Shown here in pieces: positions 1-8,340 of a stretch of DNA of 64,000 nucleotides. A program made the translations under genes and the position numbers. Each line of letters begins with the position of its first letter. The stretch's first letter is position 1. This DNA is from Pseudovibrio zosterae (GTDB lineage Bacteria > Pseudomonadota > Alphaproteobacteria > Rhizobiales > Stappiaceae). The notes under the pieces were generated by a model that worked only from the letters and a program-made list of their open reading frames with translations, searched no databases and was not told where the DNA came from. The stretch spans positions 62,001-126,000 of the forward strand of contig NZ_JAWXVZ010000011.1 in NCBI RefSeq assembly GCF_033843645.1, in the 5' to 3' direction.

Positions 1-1
1 C

Positions 2-421
2 GAGATCATTGAGAAAGCCTTGCGCGGCACCAAACCGATTCCAAAGCCTAGTCGCAAGCAACAGAACGCCTTGCAGAAAAACGAGGCGTTTGATGTGCGC
101 ACTTCTGTGAGTGTCAGCAACTCCTGGTCTGAGCATTTCACGGTGGTGGAAGCCTCCGGCCTCGACCGCCCCGGCCTGTTGTTCAGTCTGACGAATGCGC
201 TTTCGGAACTGAACTTGAACATTGCCTCCGCCCATGTGGTGACCTTTGGCGAAAAAGCGGTGGACGTCTTCTACGTCACCGACCTTACCGGGCAGAAAAT
301 AAGCAATGTTGGTCGTCAGGATGCCATAAAGGCGCGGATAACGGAGGCTTTCGACGGTGAAGCCGTCAAGAAGCCACGCCAAACCCGCCATCGCCGTCGC
401 CGAGCGCGACTGGCCAGCTAG
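2..421 (+). CDS. glnD: Bifunctional uridylyltransferase/uridylyl-removing enzyme GlnD, C-terminal fragment
   Basis: Only the last 139 codons lie in the window; the 5' part is outside. The fragment carries an ACT domain (local residues about 45-115), with the segment EASGLDRPGLLFSLTNAL near its start, the typical regulatory C-terminus of GlnD. GlnD adds and removes UMP on PII proteins in response to glutamine, so it is a cytoplasmic nitrogen sensor. A basic Arg-rich tail ends the protein. murJ starts 9 bases after the stop, so the two are probably co-transcribed, a common alphaproteobacterial arrangement. A stand-alone ACT protein cannot be excluded from the fragment, but the murJ neighbour favours GlnD. 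Confidence 0.85.
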   Translation, partial: EIIEKALRGTKPIPKPSRKQQNALQKNEAFDVRTSVSVSNSWSEHFTVVEASGLDRPGLLFSLTNALSELNLNIASAHVVTFGEKAVDVFYVTDLTGQKISNVGRQDAIKARITEAFDGEAVKKPRQTRHRRRRARLAS

Positions 422-430
422 TGATACAAG

Positions 431-1999
431 ATGCTGTTCAGAAACTTTGCAACCGTTGGCGGGGCAACCCTGCTCAGCCGTCTTCTCGGCTTTCTGCGTG
501 ATGTGATGCTCGCCGCCTTTGTCGGGGCCGGGCCGGTGGCGGATGCTTTTGTGGTGGCGTTTCGGCTGCCGAACCTGTTTCGCCGCCTGTTTGCGGAAGG
601 GGCCTTCAACTCTGCATTTGTGCCGCTTTTTGCCCGCTCCCTGGAAGAAAAGGGAGAGGAGGGCGCGCGCCAGTTTGCCGGGGAGATTGCAGCAGCGCTT
701 TTCTGGACACTGGTGGTGGTCACGGCGCTGGCTGAAATCGCCATGCCGCTGTTGGTGTACGTGCTGGCACCGGGGTACTTCAGTGATCCGGCAAAGTATG
801 ACCTGACCGTGTTGATGGCGCGGGTGGCCTTTCCCTACCTTTTGTTCATGTCGCTGCTGGCCTTCATCAGCGGTATCTTGAACACCTTCCAGCGCTTTGC
901 TGCGGCAGCCATGGCACCGGTCATGTTGAATGTGGTGATGGGCTTGGTGCTTGCCGGCATTGGGCTTGCCGGGCTGGAACCTGATGCCACAACGGGCGTT
1001 ATTCTGGTAGCGGGTGTCGCCGTTGCGGGTGTGGTTCAGCTGGCGTTTGTGGCGGTGGACCTGAAACGCTTGGGCTTCAAAATCCCACTGTTTCGCCCGC
1101 GCTGGACACCCGGCGTAAAGCGCCTTCTGGCCCTTGGCCTGCCTGGCGTTCTGGCTGGAGGCATTACCCAGATCAACATTACCGTTGGCACCATCATCGC
1201 CTCCATGCAGGAAAGCGCCAACTCTTTCCTTTACTACGCGGACCGGGTCTATCAGCTGCCGCTTGGCGTGGTGGGCATTGCCATTGGCGTTGTGCTGCTG
1301 CCCAGCCTGACGCGCTCACTGCGTTCCGGGCAGGATGAAGAAGTGCTGCGCATCCAGAACCGATCCATGGAATTTGCTCTGGCGCTGACCTTGCCCGCCG
1401 CAGTGGCGCTGGTGCTGATCCCACGCGAAGTGATCAGTGTGCTGTTTGAGCGTGGTGCATTTGGCCCGGAAGCGGTGGACCAGACCGCATGGGCCTTGAT
1501 GGCGTTTGCCGTTGGCCTGCCTGCCTTTGTACTGAACAAGGTTCTTTCGCCGGGGTACTTCTCCCGCGAGGACACCAAGACGCCCATGTACTTTGCTGGT
1601 GTTGCCATGGTGATCAACGTGGGTCTGGCGTTGGCCCTGTTCCCATTCATGGCCCATGTGGGCATTGCGGTGGCAACCTCTGTGGCCGGATGGGTGAACA
1701 CGGCGCTGTTGGGCCTGCTGCTTTACAAGCGGGGGCACTTCAAGCTGGACGCCGCTGCAGTGCGCCGGGTGCCTTTGCTGCTGTTGGCGAGCGTGCTGAT
1801 GGGCGGTGTCGTGCTGGGCTTGTCGACCTATGTGCCGGGGGCAACCTCGCCGCAGTTTCTGGTCAGGGCCGGGCATCTGGCGCTTCTGGTAACTGCAGGT
1901 ATGATTTCCTTTGGTGTATTTGCCCAAGTTACCGGGGCGGTGAACTTTCTGGGATATGCCAAGCGGTTTGCAGGGCGGAAAACCTCCGGCACCAGCTAG
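431..1999 (+). CDS. murJ: Lipid II flippase MurJ (MviN)
   Basis: A 522-residue, very hydrophobic protein of the size expected for the 14-helix MurJ flippase, which moves lipid II across the inner membrane for peptidoglycan synthesis. The N-terminus has the family signature around residues 38-70 (DAFVVAFRLPNLFRRLFAEG, followed by AFNSAFVPLF). Many Gly/Ala/Leu-rich transmembrane segments follow to the end. It follows glnD closely. The start is an ATG without a strong ribosome binding site. Family assignment is very secure. Confidence 0.96.
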   Translation: MLFRNFATVGGATLLSRLLGFLRDVMLAAFVGAGPVADAFVVAFRLPNLFRRLFAEGAFNSAFVPLFARSLEEKGEEGARQFAGEIAAALFWTLVVVTALAEIAMPLLVYVLAPGYFSDPAKYDLTVLMARVAFPYLLFMSLLAFISGILNTFQRFAAAAMAPVMLNVVMGLVLAGIGLAGLEPDATTGVILVAGVAVAGVVQLAFVAVDLKRLGFKIPLFRPRWTPGVKRLLALGLPGVLAGGITQINITVGTIIASMQESANSFLYYADRVYQLPLGVVGIAIGVVLLPSLTRSLRSGQDEEVLRIQNRSMEFALALTLPAAVALVLIPREVISVLFERGAFGPEAVDQTAWALMAFAVGLPAFVLNKVLSPGYFSREDTKTPMYFAGVAMVINVGLALALFPFMAHVGIAVATSVAGWVNTALLGLLLYKRGHFKLDAAAVRRVPLLLLASVLMGGVVLGLSTYVPGATSPQFLVRAGHLALLVTAGMISFGVFAQVTGAVNFLGYAKRFAGRKTSGTS

Positions 2000-2112
2000 T
2001 TTCGCCGTTTGAACACCTTGCCAGCACGAGGGCGAGCCGCTAACAGTGCATGCGCATATTGCATGCCCATCAGGCCCTTCCAACAGGCCGTAGTATCTAG
2101 GGAAACTTTCTA

Positions 2113-3201
2113 ATGACGGCGTTTCAGCCCCGCGTTTTCTCCGGTGTTCAACCCACCGGCAACCTTCATCTTGGCAACTATCTTGGTGCCATCTCTCGCT
2201 TTGTTCCGCTTCAGGACCAGATGCCAGCGCTCTATTGCGTGGTGGATCTGCACGCCCTTACCGTGTGGCAAGACCCTGAAGACCTGACCCGCGCCACCCG
2301 TGAAGTCACGGCTGCCTATCTGGCAGCGGGCATTGATCCGAAGAAAGCGATCATCTTCAACCAGAGCCAGGTGAAGGAACACGCCGAACTGGCATGGGTG
2401 TTCAACTGTATCGCGCGCATGGGCTGGCTGAAGCGCATGACACAGTTCAAGGACAAGGCAGGCAAGAACCAGGAAAACGCAAGTGTTGGCCTGTTCGCCT
2501 ATCCAAACCTGATGGCCGCTGACATTCTGGCTTATCGTGCAACCCACGTGCCGGTTGGCGAAGACCAGAAGCAGCACCTTGAGCTGACCCGCGACATCGC
2601 ACAGAAGTTCAACAACGACTATGCAGAGCGGATCAAGGAACTGGGCCTTGGCGTGCCAAACCCTGAGCCAAATCCGGAAATGCCGGATGAGCTGTACTTC
2701 CCGCTGACAGAGCCAATGATTGCAGGCACCGCGACCCGCATCATGAGCTTGCGGGACGGTACCAAGAAGATGTCCAAATCCGACCCTTCTGATCTGTCCC
2801 GCATCAACCTGACCGATGATCAGGACGCCATTGCCAAGAAGATCAAAAAGGCGAAGACGGACCCGGAACCACTGCCAAGCGAAGTGAAGGGCCTGGAAGA
2901 GCGTCCAGAAGCCAACAACCTGGTTGGCATCTACGCAGCGTTGTCAGGCCAGACCAAGGATGAAGTGCTCGCCGAGTTCGGTGGACAGCAGTTCTCCGCG
3001 TTCAAGCCTGCGCTCTCCGAACTGGCTGTGGCAAAGCTTGCGCCCATGTGTGAGGAAATGAAGCGTCTTGTGGAAGATCCTACGCACATTGACGCCATTC
3101 TTGGCGAAGGTGCAGAGCGTGCAGCAGAGATTGCGGAGCCAGTTCTGCATGACGTACGCCGCATTGCGGGCCTTCTTGAAGCGCGGTATGGCCGCCGCTG
3201 A
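2113..3201 (+). CDS. trpS: Tryptophan--tRNA ligase
   Basis: A 362-residue class I aminoacyl-tRNA synthetase that charges tRNA-Trp in the cytoplasm. The nucleotide-binding HIGH-type motif is seen as GNLHLGNYLG (about residues 17-26), and the KMSKS loop is present as KKMSKSDPSD near residue 220. It is slightly longer than the E. coli enzyme (334), mainly through an inserted segment around residues 180-195. It lies 113 bases after murJ and ends at a strong bidirectional terminator facing the HlyD gene. Its closeness to trpA is probably chance. Confidence 0.97.
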   Translation: MTAFQPRVFSGVQPTGNLHLGNYLGAISRFVPLQDQMPALYCVVDLHALTVWQDPEDLTRATREVTAAYLAAGIDPKKAIIFNQSQVKEHAELAWVFNCIARMGWLKRMTQFKDKAGKNQENASVGLFAYPNLMAADILAYRATHVPVGEDQKQHLELTRDIAQKFNNDYAERIKELGLGVPNPEPNPEMPDELYFPLTEPMIAGTATRIMSLRDGTKKMSKSDPSDLSRINLTDDQDAIAKKIKKAKTDPEPLPSEVKGLEERPEANNLVGIYAALSGQTKDEVLAEFGGQQFSAFKPALSELAVAKLAPMCEEMKRLVEDPTHIDAILGEGAERAAEIAEPVLHDVRRIAGLLEARYGRR

Positions 3202-3228
3202 CCTCAAGAAGACTACCAGTTGAGACAG

Positions 3229-3261
3229 AAAAGCCCCGGAAAACGCTCCGGGGCTTTTTGG
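3229..3261. terminator. Bidirectional rho-independent terminator
   Basis: An inverted repeat (AGCCCCGGA / TCCGGGGCT) is flanked by A's on the left and T's on the right. It lies between the convergent trpS and HlyD genes and can serve both. Confidence 0.9.
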
Positions 3262-3262
3262 T

Positions 3263-4390
3263 TTAGTGGTCGAAGGAGAGGTAGTGCAGCCAAGACTGCA
3301 TGCGCAGCAGCACCTTGCGAATGATCGACACGTGGTGGAAGTAGTCGGTGTAAACCGCCACCTGCCCATATGAGCCGCCCGGCAAGGCGTACTCCCGCAT
3401 GTCTTCGTCAAGATCGATGATCACATTCATGCGACCCGGATCACCCCTGTCTTCCGGGGAGATGATCTCGCCGCTGGGAGCGACCTGGCCTTCAGGAATG
3501 TACTCGATGACAGCCGAGATCTTGCCTTTGAAGATGCGGCCGGGAATGCCGAGGAACGCAACCTCCGCTTCATCGCCCACTTGAAGGCGCTGCATGTGAA
3601 CCTGCAGGAAGCTGGCGATGACCTGATTGGGCTGCTCTTCGATGAACACCATGCTGGGGGCAATGCGCCGGGCCATGAAGCCGGGGCGGACCGCCAGACT
3701 GGTGACATAGCCATCTGCCGGAGCCTTGATCGTGGCTTGATCCAGCTCCCACTTGGCCTGCGCCAACTGGGACTCGATTTCTGCGATCTGGGCAGACTGA
3801 CCGGAGGCGGTTTGGGCCCCCACATCAAGTTCGGCGCTGCGCAGGGCCGCTTCTGCGCTTGCCAGGCTGGCCTGCGCGGTTTCCAACTCACGGTCGCGGA
3901 ATTCCAGAGAGGCAACGGACGCCACATCCCGTTCCACCAGAGTAGCGGCATCATCACGGCGGGTTTGCGCCAACTGAAGCGCGGCGTTGGCAGCCTGCAC
4001 GTTTGCCTGCGCTTCTTTGACGGCTTCCTGCTTGGCATCAAAATCTGCCACGACCAACGCCTTGCGGGCTTCCAGCTCCTGAACCCGGTTCTGGACCTCC
4101 GTGTCGTCCAGAACCAAGAGCGGCGTGCCCTTTTCAATGCGGACGTTGGGTTGGACGGGGACCTCGACAATGGGCGCGCGCAGGTAGGAAATGATGGGGG
4201 TGGTGCGGTAAAACGTGGTGGCGATGGTTGTGGCCGGGTGGCTGTAGTTCATCAACAAAAGCAGACCGGCGATCAAAAACACGCCGCCAAGACCGGCGGT
4301 GGTCAATGACCACTCGTTTACCGGGATGCGAAAGACCTTAAAGATGACCGTGCAAATGGCCACATATGTGAGAATGAGAAGAAGGTCCAT
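3263..4390 (-). CDS. HlyD-family membrane fusion protein (YibH-like)
   Basis: A 375-residue periplasmic adaptor of an efflux or secretion system. Two hydrophobic segments lie at the N-terminus (about residues 3-20 and 32-48). A barrel-sandwich strand region (PNVRIEKGTPLLVLDD) follows, then an Ala/Glu/Gln-rich coiled-coil hairpin (about residues 90-200) and the second half of the lipoyl-like domain (APADGYVTSLAVRPG). Its start codon overlaps the stop of the upstream DUF3302 gene (TGATG), so the two are translationally coupled. The same pairing is seen in E. coli yibH-yibI. No inner-membrane transporter or TolC-type gene is next to it, so the substrate is unknown. Confidence 0.9.
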   Translation of the reverse strand: MDLLLILTYVAICTVIFKVFRIPVNEWSLTTAGLGGVFLIAGLLLLMNYSHPATTIATTFYRTTPIISYLRAPIVEVPVQPNVRIEKGTPLLVLDDTEVQNRVQELEARKALVVADFDAKQEAVKEAQANVQAANAALQLAQTRRDDAATLVERDVASVASLEFRDRELETAQASLASAEAALRSAELDVGAQTASGQSAQIAEIESQLAQAKWELDQATIKAPADGYVTSLAVRPGFMARRIAPSMVFIEEQPNQVIASFLQVHMQRLQVGDEAEVAFLGIPGRIFKGKISAVIEYIPEGQVAPSGEIISPEDRGDPGRMNVIIDLDEDMREYALPGGSYGQVAVYTDYFHHVSIIRKVLLRMQSWLHYLSFDH

Positions 4391-4740
4391 CAGTTGCCCC
4401 CCTGCTTTGCGTCATCAAACGCCTGCAGCCTTTGTTGCATGGCCGCGATCTGAGCAGTGAGTTCATCAACCTTGGCTTCCAGCTCCTCTTCTTTGCGCTT
4501 GAGGGTGCCAAAGCCATAGCCACGGTCCTTCTGGTACATGGTTGCCCAGATCCAGAGAAATGGCCAAATGGCATGAAGCGTGAACAGGGACACCCACCCG
4601 GCCGCATAGATGGCGTCCTTGTGGGGGTGTTCGCGTTTCTCGGCGATCTTGTAGGGAATGTCGTGGATGTAGACGATGCCGTAGACCACAACCAAAATCA
4701 CAAAGATGATGAGAAACAAGGCAAAATAGTTCAGAAACAC
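4390..4740 (-). CDS. DUF3302 inner-membrane protein (YibI-like)
   Basis: A 116-residue protein with two membrane segments (about residues 3-24 and 45-65). The loop HDIPYKIAEKREHPHKDAIY lies between them, and a charged coiled coil (KRKEEELEAKVDELTAQIAA) forms the C-terminus. The hydrophobic N-terminus and the HDIPY element match the DUF3302 family. It is the first gene of a two-gene unit with the HlyD-type adaptor. A role as a membrane partner of that adaptor is inference. No function is known to me. Confidence 0.82.
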   Translation of the reverse strand: MFLNYFALFLIIFVILVVVYGIVYIHDIPYKIAEKREHPHKDAIYAAGWVSLFTLHAIWPFLWIWATMYQKDRGYGFGTLKRKEEELEAKVDELTAQIAAMQQRLQAFDDAKQGGN

Positions 4741-4924
4741 TGCCAGCTCCTGTTACTTCAGGATTGTTTTTCTTTGATTACGTTAGGGCAACATCTTCCG
4801 CGAAAGGTGTAAACAAACCGATACTCTCTGTGACTTGCTATGGATGACCCTTGGGTTTTGGCCCGCGCATTAACCGCCAGTGGTAAAAAATCAGCCAAAA
4901 CACCTCGTTTGACCGAGCTGTTTG

Positions 4925-4953
4925 TTGACAGCGCATAGGTCTCACCCCTACAT
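4925..4953 (+). promoter_or_regulatory. Predicted promoter of trpA-accD
   Basis: TTGACA (4925-4930), a 17-base spacer, then CTACAT (4948-4953) gives a good housekeeping promoter of the alphaproteobacterial type, about 60 bases before the trpA start. It shows that trpA can be transcribed independently of trpF and trpB, which lie 11 kb away. Confidence 0.65.
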
Positions 4954-5010
4954 CCATGTGCAGCGAATTCGTGGAGAACTTTCTCCAAGCACACCAATTG
5001 GTCGGGGTAA

Positions 5011-5841
5011 ATGACAGAGACGCGTATTGATCGGCGATTTGCCAAACTCAAAGCCGAGGGTCGGCCAGCCCTCGTGACCTTCATCACGGCTGGCGATCCA
5101 GATCTGGAAACGTCCCAAGAGATATTGGAGGCCCTTCCAGCGGCTGGCAGCGATGTGATTGAGCTGGGCATGCCGTTCTCTGACCCCATGGCCGAAGGTG
5201 TGCCAATTCAGCTGGCAACGCAGCGTGCGTTGAAGGCTGGCCAGTCCATGGACAAGACCTTGGACATGGTGCGCAAGTTTCGCGAAAAGGACGATGAAAC
5301 CCCAATCATCCTCATGGGTTACTACAACCCGATCTACGTTCGTGGCTCTGACAAGTTTGTCGCCGAGGCGAAGGAAGCCGGTGTCGATGGCTTGATCGTC
5401 GTGGACGTTCCTGCTGAGGAAGATGAGGAACTGTGCATTCCCGCCCTGAAGGGTGGTTTGAACTTCATTCGCCTTGCAACGCCGACCACTGATGAAAAAC
5501 GTTTGCCTGCTGTGCTAGCCAACACTTCCGGTTTCGTTTATTACGTCTCAGTGACAGGTGTTACGGGGAGCGCCAGTGCTGATACGCAGGCTGTGGCGAG
5601 CTCCGTTTCCCGGATCAAACAGCATACCGATTTGCCGGTCGCCGTTGGCTTTGGCGTGAAGACTGCTGAACAGGCACGAGACATTGGCCGCCACGCAGAT
5701 GGCGTGGTTGTTGGCTCGGTGCTTGTGGAAGCTATCCGCGAAAGTCTGGATGCAGACGGCCGGGCCACAAATGGAACAAAAGATGCTGTTATCGGGACCG
5801 TGCGCGCACTACGTAAGGGTGTAGAAAGCGCTCGGGGCTAA
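5011..5841 (+). CDS. trpA: Tryptophan synthase alpha chain
   Basis: A 276-residue TIM-barrel enzyme that cleaves indole-3-glycerol phosphate to indole for the TrpB subunit. The catalytic Glu is present at residue 51 (VIELGMPFSDP). The second catalytic acid, Asp60 in E. coli, is Glu62 here (PMAEGVPIQ instead of the usual MADGP), an unusual change. The phosphate-binding GFGVKT and GSVLVEAI elements are intact. It heads a unit with accD and is followed 77 bases later by that gene. trpF and trpB are at 16.96-18.84 kb, so the usual trpFBA-accD-folC cluster is split. Confidence 0.95.
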   Translation: MTETRIDRRFAKLKAEGRPALVTFITAGDPDLETSQEILEALPAAGSDVIELGMPFSDPMAEGVPIQLATQRALKAGQSMDKTLDMVRKFREKDDETPIILMGYYNPIYVRGSDKFVAEAKEAGVDGLIVVDVPAEEDEELCIPALKGGLNFIRLATPTTDEKRLPAVLANTSGFVYYVSVTGVTGSASADTQAVASSVSRIKQHTDLPVAVGFGVKTAEQARDIGRHADGVVVGSVLVEAIRESLDADGRATNGTKDAVIGTVRALRKGVESARG

Positions 5842-5918
5842 GCATTTACTTTTTCTGGAGCAGGGTCTGTTCCAGTCAATCAAATCGATCATAACATCAA
5901 CAACTGGCAGGGTTGCCC

Positions 5919-6860
5919 GTGAACTGGATTAATAACGTCGTTCGGCCAAAGATCCGCAGCTTTTGGGAAAAGCGCGATGTGCCGGAGAACCTCTGGATCA
6001 AGTGCCCGGAAACCGGGGAAATGGTTTTCCATCGGGACCTGGAAGCCAACCAGTGGGTCGTGCCGAACTCAAACTTCCATATGCGCATCACCGCGAAGAA
6101 GCGCCTAGAGTACTTCTTCGACGAAGGTGCGTATACCAAGATCAAAACACCAGAAGTGGCTCAGGATCCTCTGAAGTTCCGCGATCAAAAGAAATACGTG
6201 GACCGACTGAAGGACGCCAAGACCAAGACTGAGCTGGACGATTCCGTTCTGGTGGCTCAGGGCAAGGTGCATGGCACTGACATGACCGTTGCCGTGCAGG
6301 ACTTTGCCTTCATGGGTGGGTCTTTGGGCATGGCCGCTGGTGAAGCGATCATCAAGGGCATGGAAACAGCCGTTGAGAACAAGACACCGTTTGTCATGTT
6401 TGCTGCTTCCGGCGGCGCGCGTATGCAGGAAGGCATCCTTTCCCTGATGCAGCTGCCGCGCACAACCGTTGCGGTGCAGATGCTGCGCGAAGCAGGCCTG
6501 CCATACATCGTGGTTCTGACCAACCCGACGACTGGCGGCGTGACGGCGTCCTACGCCATGCTGGGTGACGTACATCTGGCGGAGCCGGGTGCGCTGATCG
6601 GCTTTGCCGGCCAGCGTGTGATTGAGCAGACCATTCGCGAAAAGCTTCCTGAAGGCTTCCAGCGCTCAGAATACCTGCTTGACCACGGCATGGTGGACAA
6701 AGTGGTGCATCGCCATGAGATGCGCGATACCATTTCCAACCTCTGCAACATCTTCATGAAGCGCGAACCTGCGCTGCCGAAGCTGGATGCAGCGGAGGAC
6801 GAACCAAAGGCCCTTGAGGCTCCCGCAGAAAAAGAGAGCGCAGACGCTGCCAGCGCCTGA
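5919..6860 (+). CDS. accD: Acetyl-CoA carboxylase carboxyltransferase subunit beta
   Basis: A 313-residue beta subunit of the carboxyltransferase that forms malonyl-CoA, the first step of fatty-acid synthesis. I chose the GTG at 5919 (MNWINNVV...) because CAGGG precedes it at good spacing; the TTG at 5913 would touch that site. The N-terminal zinc ribbon is degenerate: only one Cys of the four is left (WIKCPETGEMVFH). As far as I recall this is normal in Rhizobiales. The crotonase-like core has ASGGARMQEGILSLMQLPRT and NPTTGGVTASYA. The gene lies between trpA and folC. Confidence 0.96.
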   Translation: MNWINNVVRPKIRSFWEKRDVPENLWIKCPETGEMVFHRDLEANQWVVPNSNFHMRITAKKRLEYFFDEGAYTKIKTPEVAQDPLKFRDQKKYVDRLKDAKTKTELDDSVLVAQGKVHGTDMTVAVQDFAFMGGSLGMAAGEAIIKGMETAVENKTPFVMFAASGGARMQEGILSLMQLPRTTVAVQMLREAGLPYIVVLTNPTTGGVTASYAMLGDVHLAEPGALIGFAGQRVIEQTIREKLPEGFQRSEYLLDHGMVDKVVHRHEMRDTISNLCNIFMKREPALPKLDAAEDEPKALEAPAEKESADAASA

Positions 6861-6887
6861 CCTCGAAGCTGCCATTTGAAGCTTTAA

Positions 6888-6915
6888 AAGTCCGGCCTTT
6901 TGCCGGACTTTTTTG
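6888..6915 (+). terminator. Rho-independent terminator after accD
   Basis: AGTCCGGC and GCCGGACT form a hairpin followed by a run of six T's. It separates accD from folC, so folC may depend on read-through or on its own promoter. Confidence 0.85.
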
Positions 6916-6934
6916 TAAGGCAGGAGTGTTCCCT

Positions 6935-8278
6935 GTGATGACGAAAGTGCAGACCCGCGTGCAAGACGCCCTGAAGCGCCTGATGACATTGCATCCTGCC
7001 GAGATTGACCTTTCGCTGGATCGCATTCTTCGGCTTCTGGAAAAGCTCGGCAACCCGCATCTCGCGCTGCCGCCGGTGTTTCATATCGCCGGGACAAACG
7101 GCAAGGGCTCCACGGGCGCGTTTGTTCGCGCGCTGCTGGAGGCGGAAGGAAAGCGGGTTCACGTCTATACCTCACCACATCTGGTGCGGTTCAATGAACG
7201 TATCCGCCTTGGCGAAAAAGGCGCGTTTGTGAGTGACCGCAAGCTTCTTGAAGCGCTGGAGGCGGTGGAGACCGCAGCAGACGGGCAGGCCATCACCTTT
7301 TTCGAGGCGACCACGGCTGCCGCGTTCTGGCTGTTTGCCAGAGAGCCGGCGGATGTTGTGGTGCTGGAAGTAGGACTGGGCGGTATTTTGGACGCAACCA
7401 ACGTCATTCCCGATCCATTGGTCAGCATCATCACGCCAATTTCTCTGGACCACGAGGACTTCCTTGGCAACGACCTTGCAGGCATTGCCAAGGAAAAGGC
7501 GGGCATCATCAAGCCAGAGCGTCCGGTGATCAGCGCAACCCAGCAAGAAGCGGTGCTGCCAGTGCTGGAGCGGCAAGCAGCGCGCAACAAGGCGCCTTTT
7601 CAGCTGTTCGGGCAAGAGTTCAGTGCCTATGAAGAGCGCGGCCGCCTTGTTTATCAGGATGAGAACGGTCTGTTCGATCTGGTACTGCCCAAATTGCCGG
7701 GAAGGCACCAGCTGGAAAACGCTGGTGTGGCTCTGGCTGCCGTGCGGGCGGCAGGCTTTTTGCAGGATCCAACCGCGTTCTCACCCCAGGTGGAAAAGGC
7801 CCTGCGCAATGTGAACTGGCCAGCGCGCATGCAATCCCTTACCGATGGCGGCCTGGTGGACGAATTGCCACTGCTCACTGACATCTGGGTGGATGGGGGC
7901 CACAATCCGGGAGCGGGGCAGGTTGCCGCCACGTTCATGGCGGACCTGGAAGAGCAAAGCTCTCGTCCGCTGTTTCTTGTTGCCGGAATGATGAAGACCA
8001 AGGATCCGGTTGGTTTCTTTGCCAATTTTGAAGGTTTGGCCCGACATGTACTCACCGTGCCGCTGACAACCACCTCACTGGGACGCAGCCCCGCTGAGCT
8101 GGCACAGTACGTTCGGCAGGCCGGTATCGAGGCAACACCGTGCGAGACGCTGGATGAAGCGCTGAGAGAGCTGAAGGGCCATCTGGCGGATCAGATGTCG
8201 CCTGGGCGCGTTCTCTTTTGCGGTTCGCTTTATCTGGCAGGCGAGGTGCTTCAGGAAAACGGTACACCGCCAACCTGA
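6935..8278 (+). CDS. folC: Bifunctional folylpolyglutamate synthase/dihydrofolate synthase
   Basis: About 447 residues. It joins dihydropteroate to glutamate and lengthens the polyglutamate tail of folates. The Mur-ligase-type ATP loop HIAGTNGKGSTGAF is near residue 50, followed by TSPHLVRFNERIR, the central DxxxLG element (EVGLGGILDATN) and the C-terminal DGGHNPGA. An AGGAG at 6922-6926 sits 8 bases before the GTG at 6935 and 11 before an ATG at 6938. The two starts differ by one codon and I cannot decide between them. The gene belongs to the accD-folC arrangement common in this group. Confidence 0.94.
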   Translation: MMTKVQTRVQDALKRLMTLHPAEIDLSLDRILRLLEKLGNPHLALPPVFHIAGTNGKGSTGAFVRALLEAEGKRVHVYTSPHLVRFNERIRLGEKGAFVSDRKLLEALEAVETAADGQAITFFEATTAAAFWLFAREPADVVVLEVGLGGILDATNVIPDPLVSIITPISLDHEDFLGNDLAGIAKEKAGIIKPERPVISATQQEAVLPVLERQAARNKAPFQLFGQEFSAYEERGRLVYQDENGLFDLVLPKLPGRHQLENAGVALAAVRAAGFLQDPTAFSPQVEKALRNVNWPARMQSLTDGGLVDELPLLTDIWVDGGHNPGAGQVAATFMADLEEQSSRPLFLVAGMMKTKDPVGFFANFEGLARHVLTVPLTTTSLGRSPAELAQYVRQAGIEATPCETLDEALRELKGHLADQMSPGRVLFCGSLYLAGEVLQENGTPPT

Positions 8279-8292
8279 GCCCAAACGCACAA

Positions 8293-8313
8293 GGGAGGCC
8301 AATGGCCTCCCTA
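8293..8313. terminator. Hairpin between convergent folC and cysK
   Basis: A perfect 8-base stem (GGGAGGCC / GGCCTCCC) with a 3-base loop lies just after folC. The T-run is short, so termination is likely but not certain. A parS-like sequence follows at once. Confidence 0.55.
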
Positions 8314-8327
8314 TTTCACGTGAATCA
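8312..8327. other. parS-like site (14 of 16), outlying
   Basis: TATTTCACGTGAATCA matches 14 of 16 bases of the bacterial parS consensus TGTTTCACGTGAAACA. It is intergenic, between folC and cysK, about 23 kb to the left of the putative origin. Confidence 0.5.
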
Positions 8328-8340
8328 TCAATCCGTTGGC

